From Verrucomicrobiota bacterium (GTDB lineage Bacteria > Verrucomicrobiota > Verrucomicrobiia > Opitutales > Opitutaceae), in NCBI GenBank assembly GCA_023391285.1, contig JAEWBF010000123.1, positions 62,001 through 126,000 of the forward strand: a DNA stretch of 64,000 nt, written 5' to 3'. Shown in pieces: positions 19,826 through 28,544 of the stretch (positions are counted from its first letter, which is position 1; the number at the start of each line of letters is the position of its first letter). Under the pieces are notes generated by a model, which saw nothing but the letters and a program-made list of their open reading frames with translations, was not told the DNA's origin and made no database searches. A program made the position numbers and the translations under genes.

Positions 19826-20737
19826 ATGAACTTCCGCCGTCTCCTCGCCTTCCTCCTCGCCCTCGCCGTTCCACTCTTCTCCCTCGCCGCCGAAGACACA
19901 TCGCCCACCGCCGCCCTCCAATCCCTCGTTGCCGAAATCAGAACCAAGCTCCAATCCGGCGCCGAAACCCCCGAAGACCTCGCGCCCGAACTCGCCGCCT
20001 TCGACGCCCTCCTCGAGAAACACAAATCCGAGAAAACCGACGCCGTCGCCGAAATCCTCATCATGAAGGCGATGCTATACCTTCAGGTCTTCGAAGACGA
20101 AGCCACCGCCCGCACCCTTCTCGCCCAGCTCAAATCCGACTTCCCGGAAACCAAACCCGCCGCTTACGTCGACCAACTCCTCGCCCAACTCGATCAAGCC
20201 GCGCGCGTCAAAGCCGCCCAAGCCGCCCTCATCGGCAACCCCGCACCCGAACTCGACTTCACCTGGGCCACGCGCGACGGCTTGAAATCCCTCGCCGACC
20301 TCAAAGGCAAAGTCGTCGTTCTCGATTTCTGGGCCACGTGGTGCGGCCCGTGCATCGCCTCCTTTCCGCAGATGCGCGCGCTCACCGAACACTACAAAAA
20401 CTCCCCCGTCGAAATTGTCGGCGTCACCAGCCTCCAAGGCCGCGTCCACAATCTCGAAGCCCAACCGATCGACACCCGGGGCGACGCCGCTCGCGAGCAC
20501 GCGCTCATGAACGATTTCATCAAAGCCAAGAACGTCACCTGGACCGTCGCCTTCAGCGAACAGGAAGTCTTCAACCCCGACTACGGCGTCACCGGCATCC
20601 CGCACATGGCGATCCTCGCACCCGACGGCACCGTCCGCCACACCGGCCTCCACCCCGCCATGCCCGACGACGAAAAACACGCGCTCATCGACGCGCTCCT
20701 CGCCGAGTTCAAACTCCCCATCCCCACCAAGTCCTGA
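19826..20737 (+). CDS. exported TlpA-like thioredoxin family protein
   Basis: 303-residue protein. Signal peptide at residues 1-21 ('LLAFLLALAVPLFSLAA'), a helical region of ~115 residues, then a TlpA/ResA-type thioredoxin domain from ~residue 130 ('IGNPAPELDFTW', 'VVVLDFWATWCGPCIASFPQM', 'YGVTGIPHMAIL'). The WCGPC active site and cis-Pro loop are intact, so it is probably a periplasmic thiol-disulfide reductase. ATG at 19826 precedes the signal peptide; an in-frame upstream start at 19781 would translate the decamer repeat. A GTAG-type terminator follows. Confidence 0.88.
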   Translation: MNFRRLLAFLLALAVPLFSLAAEDTSPTAALQSLVAEIRTKLQSGAETPEDLAPELAAFDALLEKHKSEKTDAVAEILIMKAMLYLQVFEDEATARTLLAQLKSDFPETKPAAYVDQLLAQLDQAARVKAAQAALIGNPAPELDFTWATRDGLKSLADLKGKVVVLDFWATWCGPCIASFPQMRALTEHYKNSPVEIVGVTSLQGRVHNLEAQPIDTRGDAAREHALMNDFIKAKNVTWTVAFSEQEVFNPDYGVTGIPHMAILAPDGTVRHTGLHPAMPDDEKHALIDALLAEFKLPIPTKS

Positions 20738-20765
20738 CTAACAGCACACGGCGCGGTCTCCTCTC

Positions 20766-20794
20766 GTAGGGCGGGTTTTCAACCCGCCCTTTTT
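20766..20794 (+). terminator. GTAG-type palindrome acting as rho-independent terminator
   Basis: GTAG overlaps a perfect 9-bp stem GGGCGGGTT / AACCCGCCC with loop TTC, followed by five T. It combines the dispersed GTAG palindrome plan with a terminator T-tract, behind the thioredoxin gene and facing the convergent VCBS gene. Confidence 0.88.
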
Positions 20795-20804
20795 CGTCAC
20801 CGCT

Positions 20805-22049
20805 TCACATCACCGCCGCGGATTTCCCCCTCGCGCCCGCTCCCTCCGCTTCCGTCGTCTCGTTCCAGTAGATGACCACGTTCTTCGTCGCGCGTCCCGC
20901 CGCGACGATGTCGAGCCGCCCGTCCCCATTCAGATCGGCCACCTTCAAATCCTCGCACGCCATCTGACCCTTATCCACCACCGCAGCCACCCGCCACGCC
21001 GCCTCCGTCGCATCCCACACCCACACTTTAATCCCCACGTTCCCACTGCGACCGCCGCGCCCGCCCCCTCGCCATCCCACAACAATCTGATCGCTGCCGA
21101 CGCCCAGTAAATCTCCCACCGCGAGCGCGTGCCCTTGCACCATGTTTTCATCCAACACCACTCGCGAGCCGCTCCAATCTCCCCACGTCGCCACCCCCGC
21201 TTCTGCAGCCTGATACACCGCAAGTTGATTCCCGTGCATCGGCTCAATCGTCGCCACGAATCGCCGCCCATCCCCCAACCAACCGCTTCGCACTTCGCCC
21301 GCGGCCGTCGTCGTAATCGTCCGCGGCGCCTCAGTCGTCTTCCGCAGATCAACTAAACGCACGCCTTCCTTCGTCGCTGCGAGGATCGTCTCGTTTGCTC
21401 CCTCTCCCGCCGGCAGCACATCCAGATTGTGCGTCGCATGCAACGCCGGCTCCGTCGGCCACAACCGCACCGGTTCGCTCTCCGCCCGCCACGGCCACTC
21501 GTAACCAAGAAACTCCACCCCCGTGCCCGCGCTGTTCTTGTTCCCGCGCCCATGCAACGGCAACACCGCGAGCGAAAATTCCTTCTCCGCCGTCCGCACC
21601 CACGCCATCCGATGCGTCGTCGGCTCATGTGGCAGCCGCCGCGCCGTCCACTTCTCCTTTCGGTCCGCCGGCGCCTCCAACAAAAACACCGCGCCGCTGT
21701 TCACCGTATCGCCGGGATTCCACTCCGCGCCCACCGCCACTTCCGCCTTTCCATCACCGTTCAAATCCCGCGCCGCGATGCACACATGATCCTGCTTCGT
21801 TAGCGCGTCCGTCATCACGAATTTCTCCCACGCCGGCGCGCGATACCACACGATCTGCTTCGCATCCGCCAGCAGCACGTCGCCGGTCCCGTCGCCATCG
21901 ACATCCGCGACGGCCAACCCGTAACCGATCTCGATCGCCGCATCGATCGTCTGCGGCCGCATCTTCAACACCGGAAAATCCCCCGCGAACGCCGCACCGC
22001 CCAACATCACGAATCCGGCCCCCACTCTCAAAGCGCGCATCGAGAACAT
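20805..22049 (-). CDS. exported VCBS/FG-GAP repeat protein
   Basis: 414-residue protein with a short signal peptide ('MRALRVGAGFVMLGGAAFAG') and an integrin-like FG-GAP/VCBS beta-propeller. Calcium-loop motifs are 'VADVDGDGTGDVLLAD', 'ARDLNGDGKAEVAVG' and 'VADLNGDGRLDIVAAG'. Such exported propellers are frequent in Verrucomicrobiota and Planctomycetota with no defined substrate. Start is either ATG 22049 or ATG 22040; the earlier in-frame codon at 22097 adds a non-signal head. Divergent from the large PL11 gene, so both may share the 235-base gap for control. Confidence 0.82.
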   Translation of the reverse strand: MFSMRALRVGAGFVMLGGAAFAGDFPVLKMRPQTIDAAIEIGYGLAVADVDGDGTGDVLLADAKQIVWYRAPAWEKFVMTDALTKQDHVCIAARDLNGDGKAEVAVGAEWNPGDTVNSGAVFLLEAPADRKEKWTARRLPHEPTTHRMAWVRTAEKEFSLAVLPLHGRGNKNSAGTGVEFLGYEWPWRAESEPVRLWPTEPALHATHNLDVLPAGEGANETILAATKEGVRLVDLRKTTEAPRTITTTAAGEVRSGWLGDGRRFVATIEPMHGNQLAVYQAAEAGVATWGDWSGSRVVLDENMVQGHALAVGDLLGVGSDQIVVGWRGGGRGGRSGNVGIKVWVWDATEAAWRVAAVVDKGQMACEDLKVADLNGDGRLDIVAAGRATKNVVIYWNETTEAEGAGARGKSAAVM

Positions 22050-22284
22050 GCCTCGATCCAACCACCGCCCGCCCGAAAGTCTCCCGCAAAATCCCATCCA
22101 TCCTGCCGCTCAACTCACGGGCATGCGCGCCAGCCCGGAATACAGGGATTTCCCCGATTCTCCCGCGCACCGAACTGTCCGGCCGCACCACGCATGGTGA
22201 CACACCTCCTCCCTGGGCCACTTGAGCCACCTACCCCGCACGCGCGCATCGGCGCGTGCTCCCTTCCCCAACCCCACCCCTTCC

Positions 22285-25200
22285 ATGATCGCCCGATCCC
22301 ACGCGCTCGCCCGGATCTTGTTCGTATCCGTTCTTACACTACTCGCGGCCTCCGCCCACGCCGCCACCCACCTGATGGAAAACCTCGGCCGCGGCGTCGT
22401 CGCCGTTCGCGCCACCGACACCGACGTCTTCATCAGCTGGCGCGTCCTCGGCACCGATCCCGCCGACATCGCCTTCAACCTCTACCGCTCCACGAGCTCC
22501 GCCGCGCCCACGCTCCTCAACGCCACGCCCCTCACCGGCGCCACGCACTTCACCGACCTCTCCGCCGACTTCACGCAACCCAACGCCTACTCCGTCGCTC
22601 CCGTCATCGCCGGCGTCGAGCAACCCGCCAGCCCCGCCTTCACGCTCCCCGCCAACTCTCCCGTTCAACCTTATCTCCGCGTTCCGCTCCAACGCCCCGC
22701 CGCCGGCCCCGACTACGACTACAGTCCCGGCGACAGCTCCGTCGGCGATCTCGACGGTGACGGCGAATACGAGCTCATCGTCAAATGGGATCCGTCCAAC
22801 CAACAGGACAACTCTTTCGACGGCTTCACCGGCAACGTCTATCTCGACGCCTACAAGCTCGACGGCACGCAACTCTGGCGCATCGACCTCGGCCGCAACA
22901 TTCGCGCCGGCGCCCACTACACGCAGTTCATCGTTTACGATCTCGACGGCGACGGCCGCGCCGAAATCGCCTGCAAAACCGCCGACGGCACCGTCAGCGG
23001 CACCGGCGAAATCATCGGCGACCCCAACGCCGATCACCGCGGCGCCAACGGCAAAATTCTCGCCGGTCCCGAGTTCCTCACGCTTTTCGACGGCCTCACC
23101 GGCGCCATTCTCGCCACGACCAATTACATTCCGCCGCGCGGCAACATCGCCGACTGGGGCGACACCACCGGCAATCGCGTCGATCGCTTCCTCGCCGGCG
23201 TCGCCTACCTCGACGGCCGCCGTCCCTCACTCCTCATGGCCCGCGGCTATTACACCCGCGCCGTCATCGTCGCCTGGGACTGGCGCAACGGCCAACTCAC
23301 CCAACGCTGGACTTTCGACACCGGCTTCTCCGGCGGCCCTTACGCCAACTACCAAGGCCAGGGAAATCACAACCTCAGCATCGCCGACGTCGACGCCGAC
23401 GGTCGCGACGAAATCATCTACGGCGCCGCCGCGATCGATGACGACGGCCGTGGTCTCTACAGCACCGGCTGGGGCCACGGCGACGCGCTGCACGTCTCCG
23501 ACATGGACCCCGACCGCCCCGGCCTCGAAGTCTGGCAACCGCACGAAAGCTCCGGCAGCTACGGCCCCAACGGCGGCGAATTCCGCGACGCCCGCACCGG
23601 CGCCCTGATCTTCGGCGTGCAAAACACCAGCACCACGTCCCTCGACGTCGGCCGCGGCCTCGCCGCCGATGTCGACCCGCGCTACCGCGGCTACGAGATG
23701 TGGGCCTCCGCCGGCACCGGCGGCATGTATTCCGCACAACTCTCCACGCCCAACGCCGCTCTCGGCCCCCGCGGCGTCCAAATCGCCCCGAACAAACCAT
23801 CGATCAACCACGCGATCTGGTGGGACGGCGACCTCCTCCGCGAGCTCCTCGACGGCACCAGCATCACTAAATGGCAGTGGGGCGCGAATCCCGGCGATCC
23901 CGGCACGCTCGCAACCCTCCTCTCGCCACCCGAAGTCGCCTCCAATAACGGCACCAAAGCCAACCCCGCCCTCCAAGCCGATATCCTCGGCGACTGGCGC
24001 GAAGAAGTCATCTGGCGCGAAACCACCAACGACGCCGTCCGCATCTACACCACGACGCTTCCCACTCCGCACCGACTCTCCACGCTCATGCACGACCGCC
24101 AATACCGGGTCGCGATCGCGTGGCAGAATGTTGGATACAACCAGCCGCCGCATCCGAGCTTCTTCCTCGGCGACGGTATGAGCGCGCAACCCACTCCCGA
24201 CATCGTCACCTCCCTCGCCGCTCTCCCGCCTCTCCCGCCCGCGATGATCGCCAGCAACCGCTACGATCCGACCACCATGTCGACCGGCGCCACCAGCGTG
24301 ACTTTCCGCGTCACCTTCAACGACCCCGCCACCGGCGTCGACGCCTCCGACTTCCTCGTTACCACCACCGGCTCCGTCGTCGGCACCGTCACGTCCGTCA
24401 CGCCACTCAGCGCCGTCGCCTACAACGTCACCGTCGGCTCCATCAGCGGCAGCGGCACGATCCGCCTCGACCTGAAACCCACCGGCACCGGTATCGCCTC
24501 AACCAGCGGCACGCCCCTCGCCGGCGGTTTCACCGGCGGCCAAGCCTACAACCGCGCCACGCTCGCCTGGATCAATCCCGTCTCCGGCGGACTCTGGAGC
24601 GACACCTCCAATTGGGACGGCGGTGTCATCGCCGACGGCCTCGGCGCGATTCCCACCTTCGGCAACTTCGACGTCCCCGCCGACAACATCGTCGTCCTCG
24701 ACACACCGCGCACCGTTTCCGGTCTCAATTTTTCGGATACGAACACCGCCTCGCCCGCCAGTTGGACGATCGACGACAACGCCAACTCCGCCAACACGCT
24801 CACGCTCGACGCCGTTAGCGGCGCCCCCGTCATCACCGTCACCGCCCTGGGCAGCGGTTCCACCGCCAACATCGCTGCCACCCTCGCCGGCACCGAAGGC
24901 CTCGCGAAATCCGGCGCCGGCACGCTCGTGCTGAGCAAACCCGCCACCCTCGTCGGACCCGTCAACGTCAACGCCGGCACGCTCCGCCTCGCCCCCGACA
25001 GCTCGCTCGCCGCGTCCACCGTCAACATTTCCGCCGGCGGCGGCACGCTCGATATCAACGGCGGCACGTTTAGCGCGACCGGCACCACCACCGTCAACGG
25101 CAACGGCGGCAGCCTCATCGTCAACGCCGGCACCGCCACCTTCGCCGCCGTCAATGGCAACAACAGCACCAACAATCTCATTCGCATCAACGGCGGCACG

Positions 25201-27531
25201 TTCAACGCCACCAGCATCAATCTCCCGCGCAGCAGCGATGGCACGCCTTCCTTCAACTTCGGCTTCGTCGTCACCGGCGGCACCGCCAACGTCTCCGGCA
25301 CCGTCGGCATCGGCACCAACAACTCCTGGGGCTCGATGTCCGTTGAAGGCGGCACGCTCAATGTCGGCGGCATCATCACCGTCGGCAACCAAGCCTCCGG
25401 CGGACGCGGCGGACAACTTCGCGTCACCGGCGGCACGTTCAACGCCACCGCCGAAGGCGGACTCGTCCTCGGTGCCCGCACCAACAATGTCTCCCGCGCC
25501 AACTTCACCGGCGGCACCAGCACGATCGAAAAGATCACGCTCGGCCTGAACGCCACCGTCGCCGCCGGCACCGCCACGCTCACGCTCGACGGCGGCACGC
25601 TCTACCTCGGCAGTGGCGGCATCGTCACCGCCGGCTCCGGCACGTTCACCCCTTCCGTTGTTCTCGCCTCCGGCATCCTCGCCGCGAAGAGCGACTGGTC
25701 CACCGCTGCCCCGATCACACTACCCGCCAACAACAGCATCGTCATCAACACCGCCGACGCCGCCGGCGAACCGCACAACATCACCCTCGGCAGCATCATC
25801 TCCGGCGACGGCCCCCTTACGAAAACCGGCGCAGGCACTCTCGTTCTCTCCGCCCAAAACACCTTCACCGGCTCCGTCATCCTCAACGCCGGTTCGCTCC
25901 GCATCCCCGGCCGCGTGCTCGGCCCCGTCGTAATCAACGACTCCGCCTCGCTCGACGTCGCCACGTCCACGCTCGAACTTGGCGCCAGCGGTCTCACCTG
26001 GTCCGGCGGCGGCACCGTTTCCCTCGAACTCGGCGCGACCGGCACGTCCGGACATCTCGCCCTCGCCGGCCCGCTCACGAAGTCCGGCACCGGCGTATTC
26101 GCATTCTCGCTACAGCCCGGCGACGGCTTCGTCGCCGGCAACACCTACACACTCGCCACGTTTGCTTCGACCAACTTCACCGCCAGCGACTTCACCGCGA
26201 CCGGCCTCCCCTCGGGCTACGCCGCCGCGTTCTCCCTCACCGACACCTCTCTCGAAGTCACCATCGTCGGCACGCCTTTCATCACGAGCGCCTCGCCCGC
26301 GAGCGGCACCTACGGCGAAGCGTTCAGCTACACGATCACCGCGGGCAATACGCCGACGAGCTTCCACGCCGCAGGCCTGCCCGAAGGACTCAGCTTCGAC
26401 GCAACCACCGGCATCATCTCCGGCACGCCGGCTGTCACCGGCACCTTCGCGATCACGATCAGCGCCTCCAACCTCGCTGGCACCGGCGCCGCGCCACTCA
26501 CGCTCACGATCGCCAAAGCTCCCGCCACCGTGACTCTCGACGATCTCCAACAGCCCTACACTGGCGACCCCGTTTCCGTTTCCACGACTACGACTCCCGC
26601 TGACCTCGACGTCGCCGTCACCTACAACGGATCGTCCACCGCGCCGACGCTTCCCGGCACTTACGATGTCGTCGCGATCCTCGTTGACGACAATTACGCC
26701 GGCAGCGCCACGGGCACGCTCACGATCACCATCACGGCCCTCGTCCGTCACGCGCCCACGCTCAACGGCGACATCGATGGCTCCATCCAGGTTCTGCTCC
26801 CCGAAAGCGTCACGCTCAACTCCAGCGCCGGCGTCTCCGGCGATCTCCTCGTGCCCGGCACGCCTCGCGTGCAGTTGAACGGCAGCCCGCTCTACGGCGG
26901 CACGCAAGACGCCACCGGCTCCGCCTCCCCGACCAATCACGCGATCACGCTCAACGGCAGCGCCGTGCTCCGCCACGTCATCCGCCGCGTCGACGCAATC
27001 CCGATGCCAACCGTATCCATTCCGCAAGCACCGACGGGCACGCGCAACGTCACGATCAACAATCCCAGCCAGTCCCCCGGCAGCTTCGCCACCTTGCGCA
27101 ATCTCACGCTCAACTCCAACGCCGGCCCCGTCGTCATCCCCGCCGGCGCTTACGGCGCATTCACCGCCAACGGCAGCAGTTCCTTCGTCTTCGGCGTCGC
27201 TGGCGCGACGGAACCCGCGATCTATCACATGCAATCGCTCACGCTCAACAGCCGCGCGTCCGTGCAAATCGTCGGGCCGGTAATCCTGCGCATCGCAAAC
27301 ACGATTACCGTCAACGGAGGCACCATCGGCGCCGTGCCTCATCCCAGCTGGCTCCACCTCCAAATCGCCAACGGCGGCCTCACCCTCAACTCCGGCGGCA
27401 CCGTCCACGGCCACGTCACCGCGCCTAACGGCGCCGTCAGCCTCAACACCAACACCACGATCCACGGCCGCGTCGCCGCCGACCGACTCACGCTCAACGG
27501 CAACAGCGTCATCGCCGAACCCCTGCCTTAA
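22285..27531 (+). CDS. giant exported rhamnogalacturonan lyase-like protein (PL11) with strand repeats
   Basis: 1748-residue protein. Signal peptide ~1-27 ('ILFVSVLTLLAASAHA'); fn3-like strand domain ~30-120; PL11 beta-propeller ~125-640 ('DSSVGDLDGDGEYELIVKWDP', 'YDLDGDGRAEIACKTADGT', 'LSIADVDADGRDEIIYG', 'HGDALHVSDMDPDRPGLEVW', 'DILGDWREEVIW'). This family cleaves the rhamnogalacturonan-I backbone of pectin. After it come a strand domain (~665-755), autotransporter-type strand repeats ('SGAGTLVLSKPATLVG', 'KTGAGTLVLSAQNTFTGSV', ~760-1330), a putative-Ig domain (~1335-1415), an MBG-like domain (~1415-1490) and a ~260-residue 'LTLNSNAG' repeat end. No barrel follows, so it is not a classical autotransporter. 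ATG 22285 gives a clean signal peptide. Confidence 0.88.
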   Translation: MIARSHALARILFVSVLTLLAASAHAATHLMENLGRGVVAVRATDTDVFISWRVLGTDPADIAFNLYRSTSSAAPTLLNATPLTGATHFTDLSADFTQPNAYSVAPVIAGVEQPASPAFTLPANSPVQPYLRVPLQRPAAGPDYDYSPGDSSVGDLDGDGEYELIVKWDPSNQQDNSFDGFTGNVYLDAYKLDGTQLWRIDLGRNIRAGAHYTQFIVYDLDGDGRAEIACKTADGTVSGTGEIIGDPNADHRGANGKILAGPEFLTLFDGLTGAILATTNYIPPRGNIADWGDTTGNRVDRFLAGVAYLDGRRPSLLMARGYYTRAVIVAWDWRNGQLTQRWTFDTGFSGGPYANYQGQGNHNLSIADVDADGRDEIIYGAAAIDDDGRGLYSTGWGHGDALHVSDMDPDRPGLEVWQPHESSGSYGPNGGEFRDARTGALIFGVQNTSTTSLDVGRGLAADVDPRYRGYEMWASAGTGGMYSAQLSTPNAALGPRGVQIAPNKPSINHAIWWDGDLLRELLDGTSITKWQWGANPGDPGTLATLLSPPEVASNNGTKANPALQADILGDWREEVIWRETTNDAVRIYTTTLPTPHRLSTLMHDRQYRVAIAWQNVGYNQPPHPSFFLGDGMSAQPTPDIVTSLAALPPLPPAMIASNRYDPTTMSTGATSVTFRVTFNDPATGVDASDFLVTTTGSVVGTVTSVTPLSAVAYNVTVGSISGSGTIRLDLKPTGTGIASTSGTPLAGGFTGGQAYNRATLAWINPVSGGLWSDTSNWDGGVIADGLGAIPTFGNFDVPADNIVVLDTPRTVSGLNFSDTNTASPASWTIDDNANSANTLTLDAVSGAPVITVTALGSGSTANIAATLAGTEGLAKSGAGTLVLSKPATLVGPVNVNAGTLRLAPDSSLAASTVNISAGGGTLDINGGTFSATGTTTVNGNGGSLIVNAGTATFAAVNGNNSTNNLIRINGGTFNATSINLPRSSDGTPSFNFGFVVTGGTANVSGTVGIGTNNSWGSMSVEGGTLNVGGIITVGNQASGGRGGQLRVTGGTFNATAEGGLVLGARTNNVSRANFTGGTSTIEKITLGLNATVAAGTATLTLDGGTLYLGSGGIVTAGSGTFTPSVVLASGILAAKSDWSTAAPITLPANNSIVINTADAAGEPHNITLGSIISGDGPLTKTGAGTLVLSAQNTFTGSVILNAGSLRIPGRVLGPVVINDSASLDVATSTLELGASGLTWSGGGTVSLELGATGTSGHLALAGPLTKSGTGVFAFSLQPGDGFVAGNTYTLATFASTNFTASDFTATGLPSGYAAAFSLTDTSLEVTIVGTPFITSASPASGTYGEAFSYTITAGNTPTSFHAAGLPEGLSFDATTGIISGTPAVTGTFAITISASNLAGTGAAPLTLTIAKAPATVTLDDLQQPYTGDPVSVSTTTTPADLDVAVTYNGSSTAPTLPGTYDVVAILVDDNYAGSATGTLTITITALVRHAPTLNGDIDGSIQVLLPESVTLNSSAGVSGDLLVPGTPRVQLNGSPLYGGTQDATGSASPTNHAITLNGSAVLRHVIRRVDAIPMPTVSIPQAPTGTRNVTINNPSQSPGSFATLRNLTLNSNAGPVVIPAGAYGAFTANGSSSFVFGVAGATEPAIYHMQSLTLNSRASVQIVGPVILRIANTITVNGGTIGAVPHPSWLHLQIANGGLTLNSGGTVHGHVTAPNGAVSLNTNTTIHGRVAADRLTLNGNSVIAEPLP

Positions 27532-27558
27532 CCCCGCCTCGCACTCGTCTTCCAACTC

Positions 27559-27587
27559 GGGCGGGTCTCCCACCCGCCCTTTTTTTG
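27559..27587 (+). terminator. rho-independent terminator of the PL11 gene
   Basis: 8-bp stem GGGCGGGT / ACCCGCCC with loop CTCCC followed by eight T. The arms match those of the 20766 element, so it appears to belong to the same palindrome family, here without the leading GTAG. Confidence 0.9.
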
Positions 27588-27843
27588 AGACCTGCTCCCC
27601 GCGAGATCTCGCCCGCTCGAGCCACCTGCGTCCGCCCCCCGCCTGAAAGTGTCATATAATGTATGACAGTTCCGAACTGGATGTTAATCGGCCCATTCTG
27701 CACCTCCTCCGCGTGACGGCGCCCGCGCCTTCTCGCCTTCTTACGCCATTTCTTCGCGATCCACTCCTGGAGTCGCAGACCGGCAAAAACATGTCTTCAG
27801 GAACGCGTCGGGCGTCCGAATCTTAGCTCCGCCCCCTTTCTTC
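27588..27843. other. 256-base gap before cheX
   Basis: Between the PL11 terminator and cheX there is no convincing gene. The first half holds the operator-like palindrome at 27650-27668; the second half (27669-27843) has CCACTCCTGGAGT, a weak palindrome near 27762, and otherwise nothing recognised. It is likely the promoter and long leader of cheX. Confidence 0.5.
27650..27668 (+). promoter_or_regulatory. perfect inverted repeat over a consensus -10 box
   Basis: TGTCATA-TAATG-TATGACA, a perfect 7-bp inverted repeat with a 5-base spacer. It contains TATAAT at 27655-27660, a full sigma-70 -10 consensus. No good -35 box is 16-18 bases upstream, which suggests an activator- or repressor-dependent promoter. 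It lies 176 bases before cheX, on the same strand. The AT-rich sequence stands out in this GC-rich gap. Confidence 0.6.
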
Positions 27844-28353
27844 ATGCCGGCCGCCACTTCGCCTATCACCGATCAAGTCATCCAAGATTGCATCATCCGC
27901 TCCGTTCAGAGCGTTTTCCGCACGATGGCCGGCCACGACGCTGCATTCGTGGAGACCGCCCCGCCGAGTTCGATCACGCTGCCTCTGCCTTCGAGCCAAA
28001 TCGTCGCCAGCGTTGGTTTCGTCGGCGCCGCCAACGGCCTCATCTATCTCTGCCTCTCCGAAGAATTCGGCAAAATCTCCAGCTCGCGCATTCTCGGCAT
28101 GACGCCCGACGAGGTCGCCATGCACGGCGACGAAGTGATCCAGGACGCCATCGGTGAAATCACCAACATGACGGTGGGCGGCTTCAAAAACACCCTCTGC
28201 GACATGGGCTACCCCTGCAAACTCACCCTGCCCGCCATCGTGCGCGGCCACAAACTTTCCATCGCGGCCATCAAATCCGCCACGCGGCACATCTTCCACT
28301 TCGACTGCGAAGGCCACCGCGTCACCACCGATCTGCAGATCAAGCTCGACTGA
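27844..28353 (+). CDS. cheX: CheX-like chemotaxis phosphatase
   Basis: 169-residue protein of the CheC/CheX/FliY phosphatase family, which dephosphorylates CheY-P. The active helix is visible as 'DEVIQDAIGEITNMTVGGFK' (ExxN signature at ~residues 105-108). The rest follows the CheX fold ('VASVGFVGAANGLIYLCL'). It is an orphan, 30 kb away from the chemosensory operon at the end of the window, which has its own CheC. ATG at 27844; possible control through the palindrome at 27650. Confidence 0.85.
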   Translation: MPAATSPITDQVIQDCIIRSVQSVFRTMAGHDAAFVETAPPSSITLPLPSSQIVASVGFVGAANGLIYLCLSEEFGKISSSRILGMTPDEVAMHGDEVIQDAIGEITNMTVGGFKNTLCDMGYPCKLTLPAIVRGHKLSIAAIKSATRHIFHFDCEGHRVTTDLQIKLD

Positions 28354-28380
28354 CGCGACGATCGCCGCGTTGCAGACCCT

Positions 28381-28402
28381 AAGGCGGGTTCCTAACCGCC
28401 TT
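28381..28402 (+). terminator. palindrome after cheX, probable terminator
   Basis: AAGGCGG / CCGCCTT 7-bp stem around GTTCCTAA, with only a three-base T-run after it. The arms resemble the GGCGGGTT elements at 20766 and 27559. A weak terminator or a degenerate member of that palindrome family. Confidence 0.55.
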
Positions 28403-28544
28403 TCTGCGTTCCGTCACCGCGCCGGAACCCGCCGCCTGACCATCGTTTCTGCGTAAAACTCCGCATGATGTGCGCAGCCTATTGGTTTGCGCACCCGCCG
28501 GCGTAAACTTTGCTTTCGGCGCCAAACCTATTCGTTTCATCGCC

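Noticed and set aside
22285..27531. Classical type V autotransporter
   Set aside because: Autotransporter-type strand repeats are present but there is no C-terminal 12-strand barrel; the chain ends in LTLNS repeats.
26110..27573. 487-residue minus-strand frame within the PL11 gene
   Set aside because: Antisense of a repetitive beta-strand coding region; no recognised motif.
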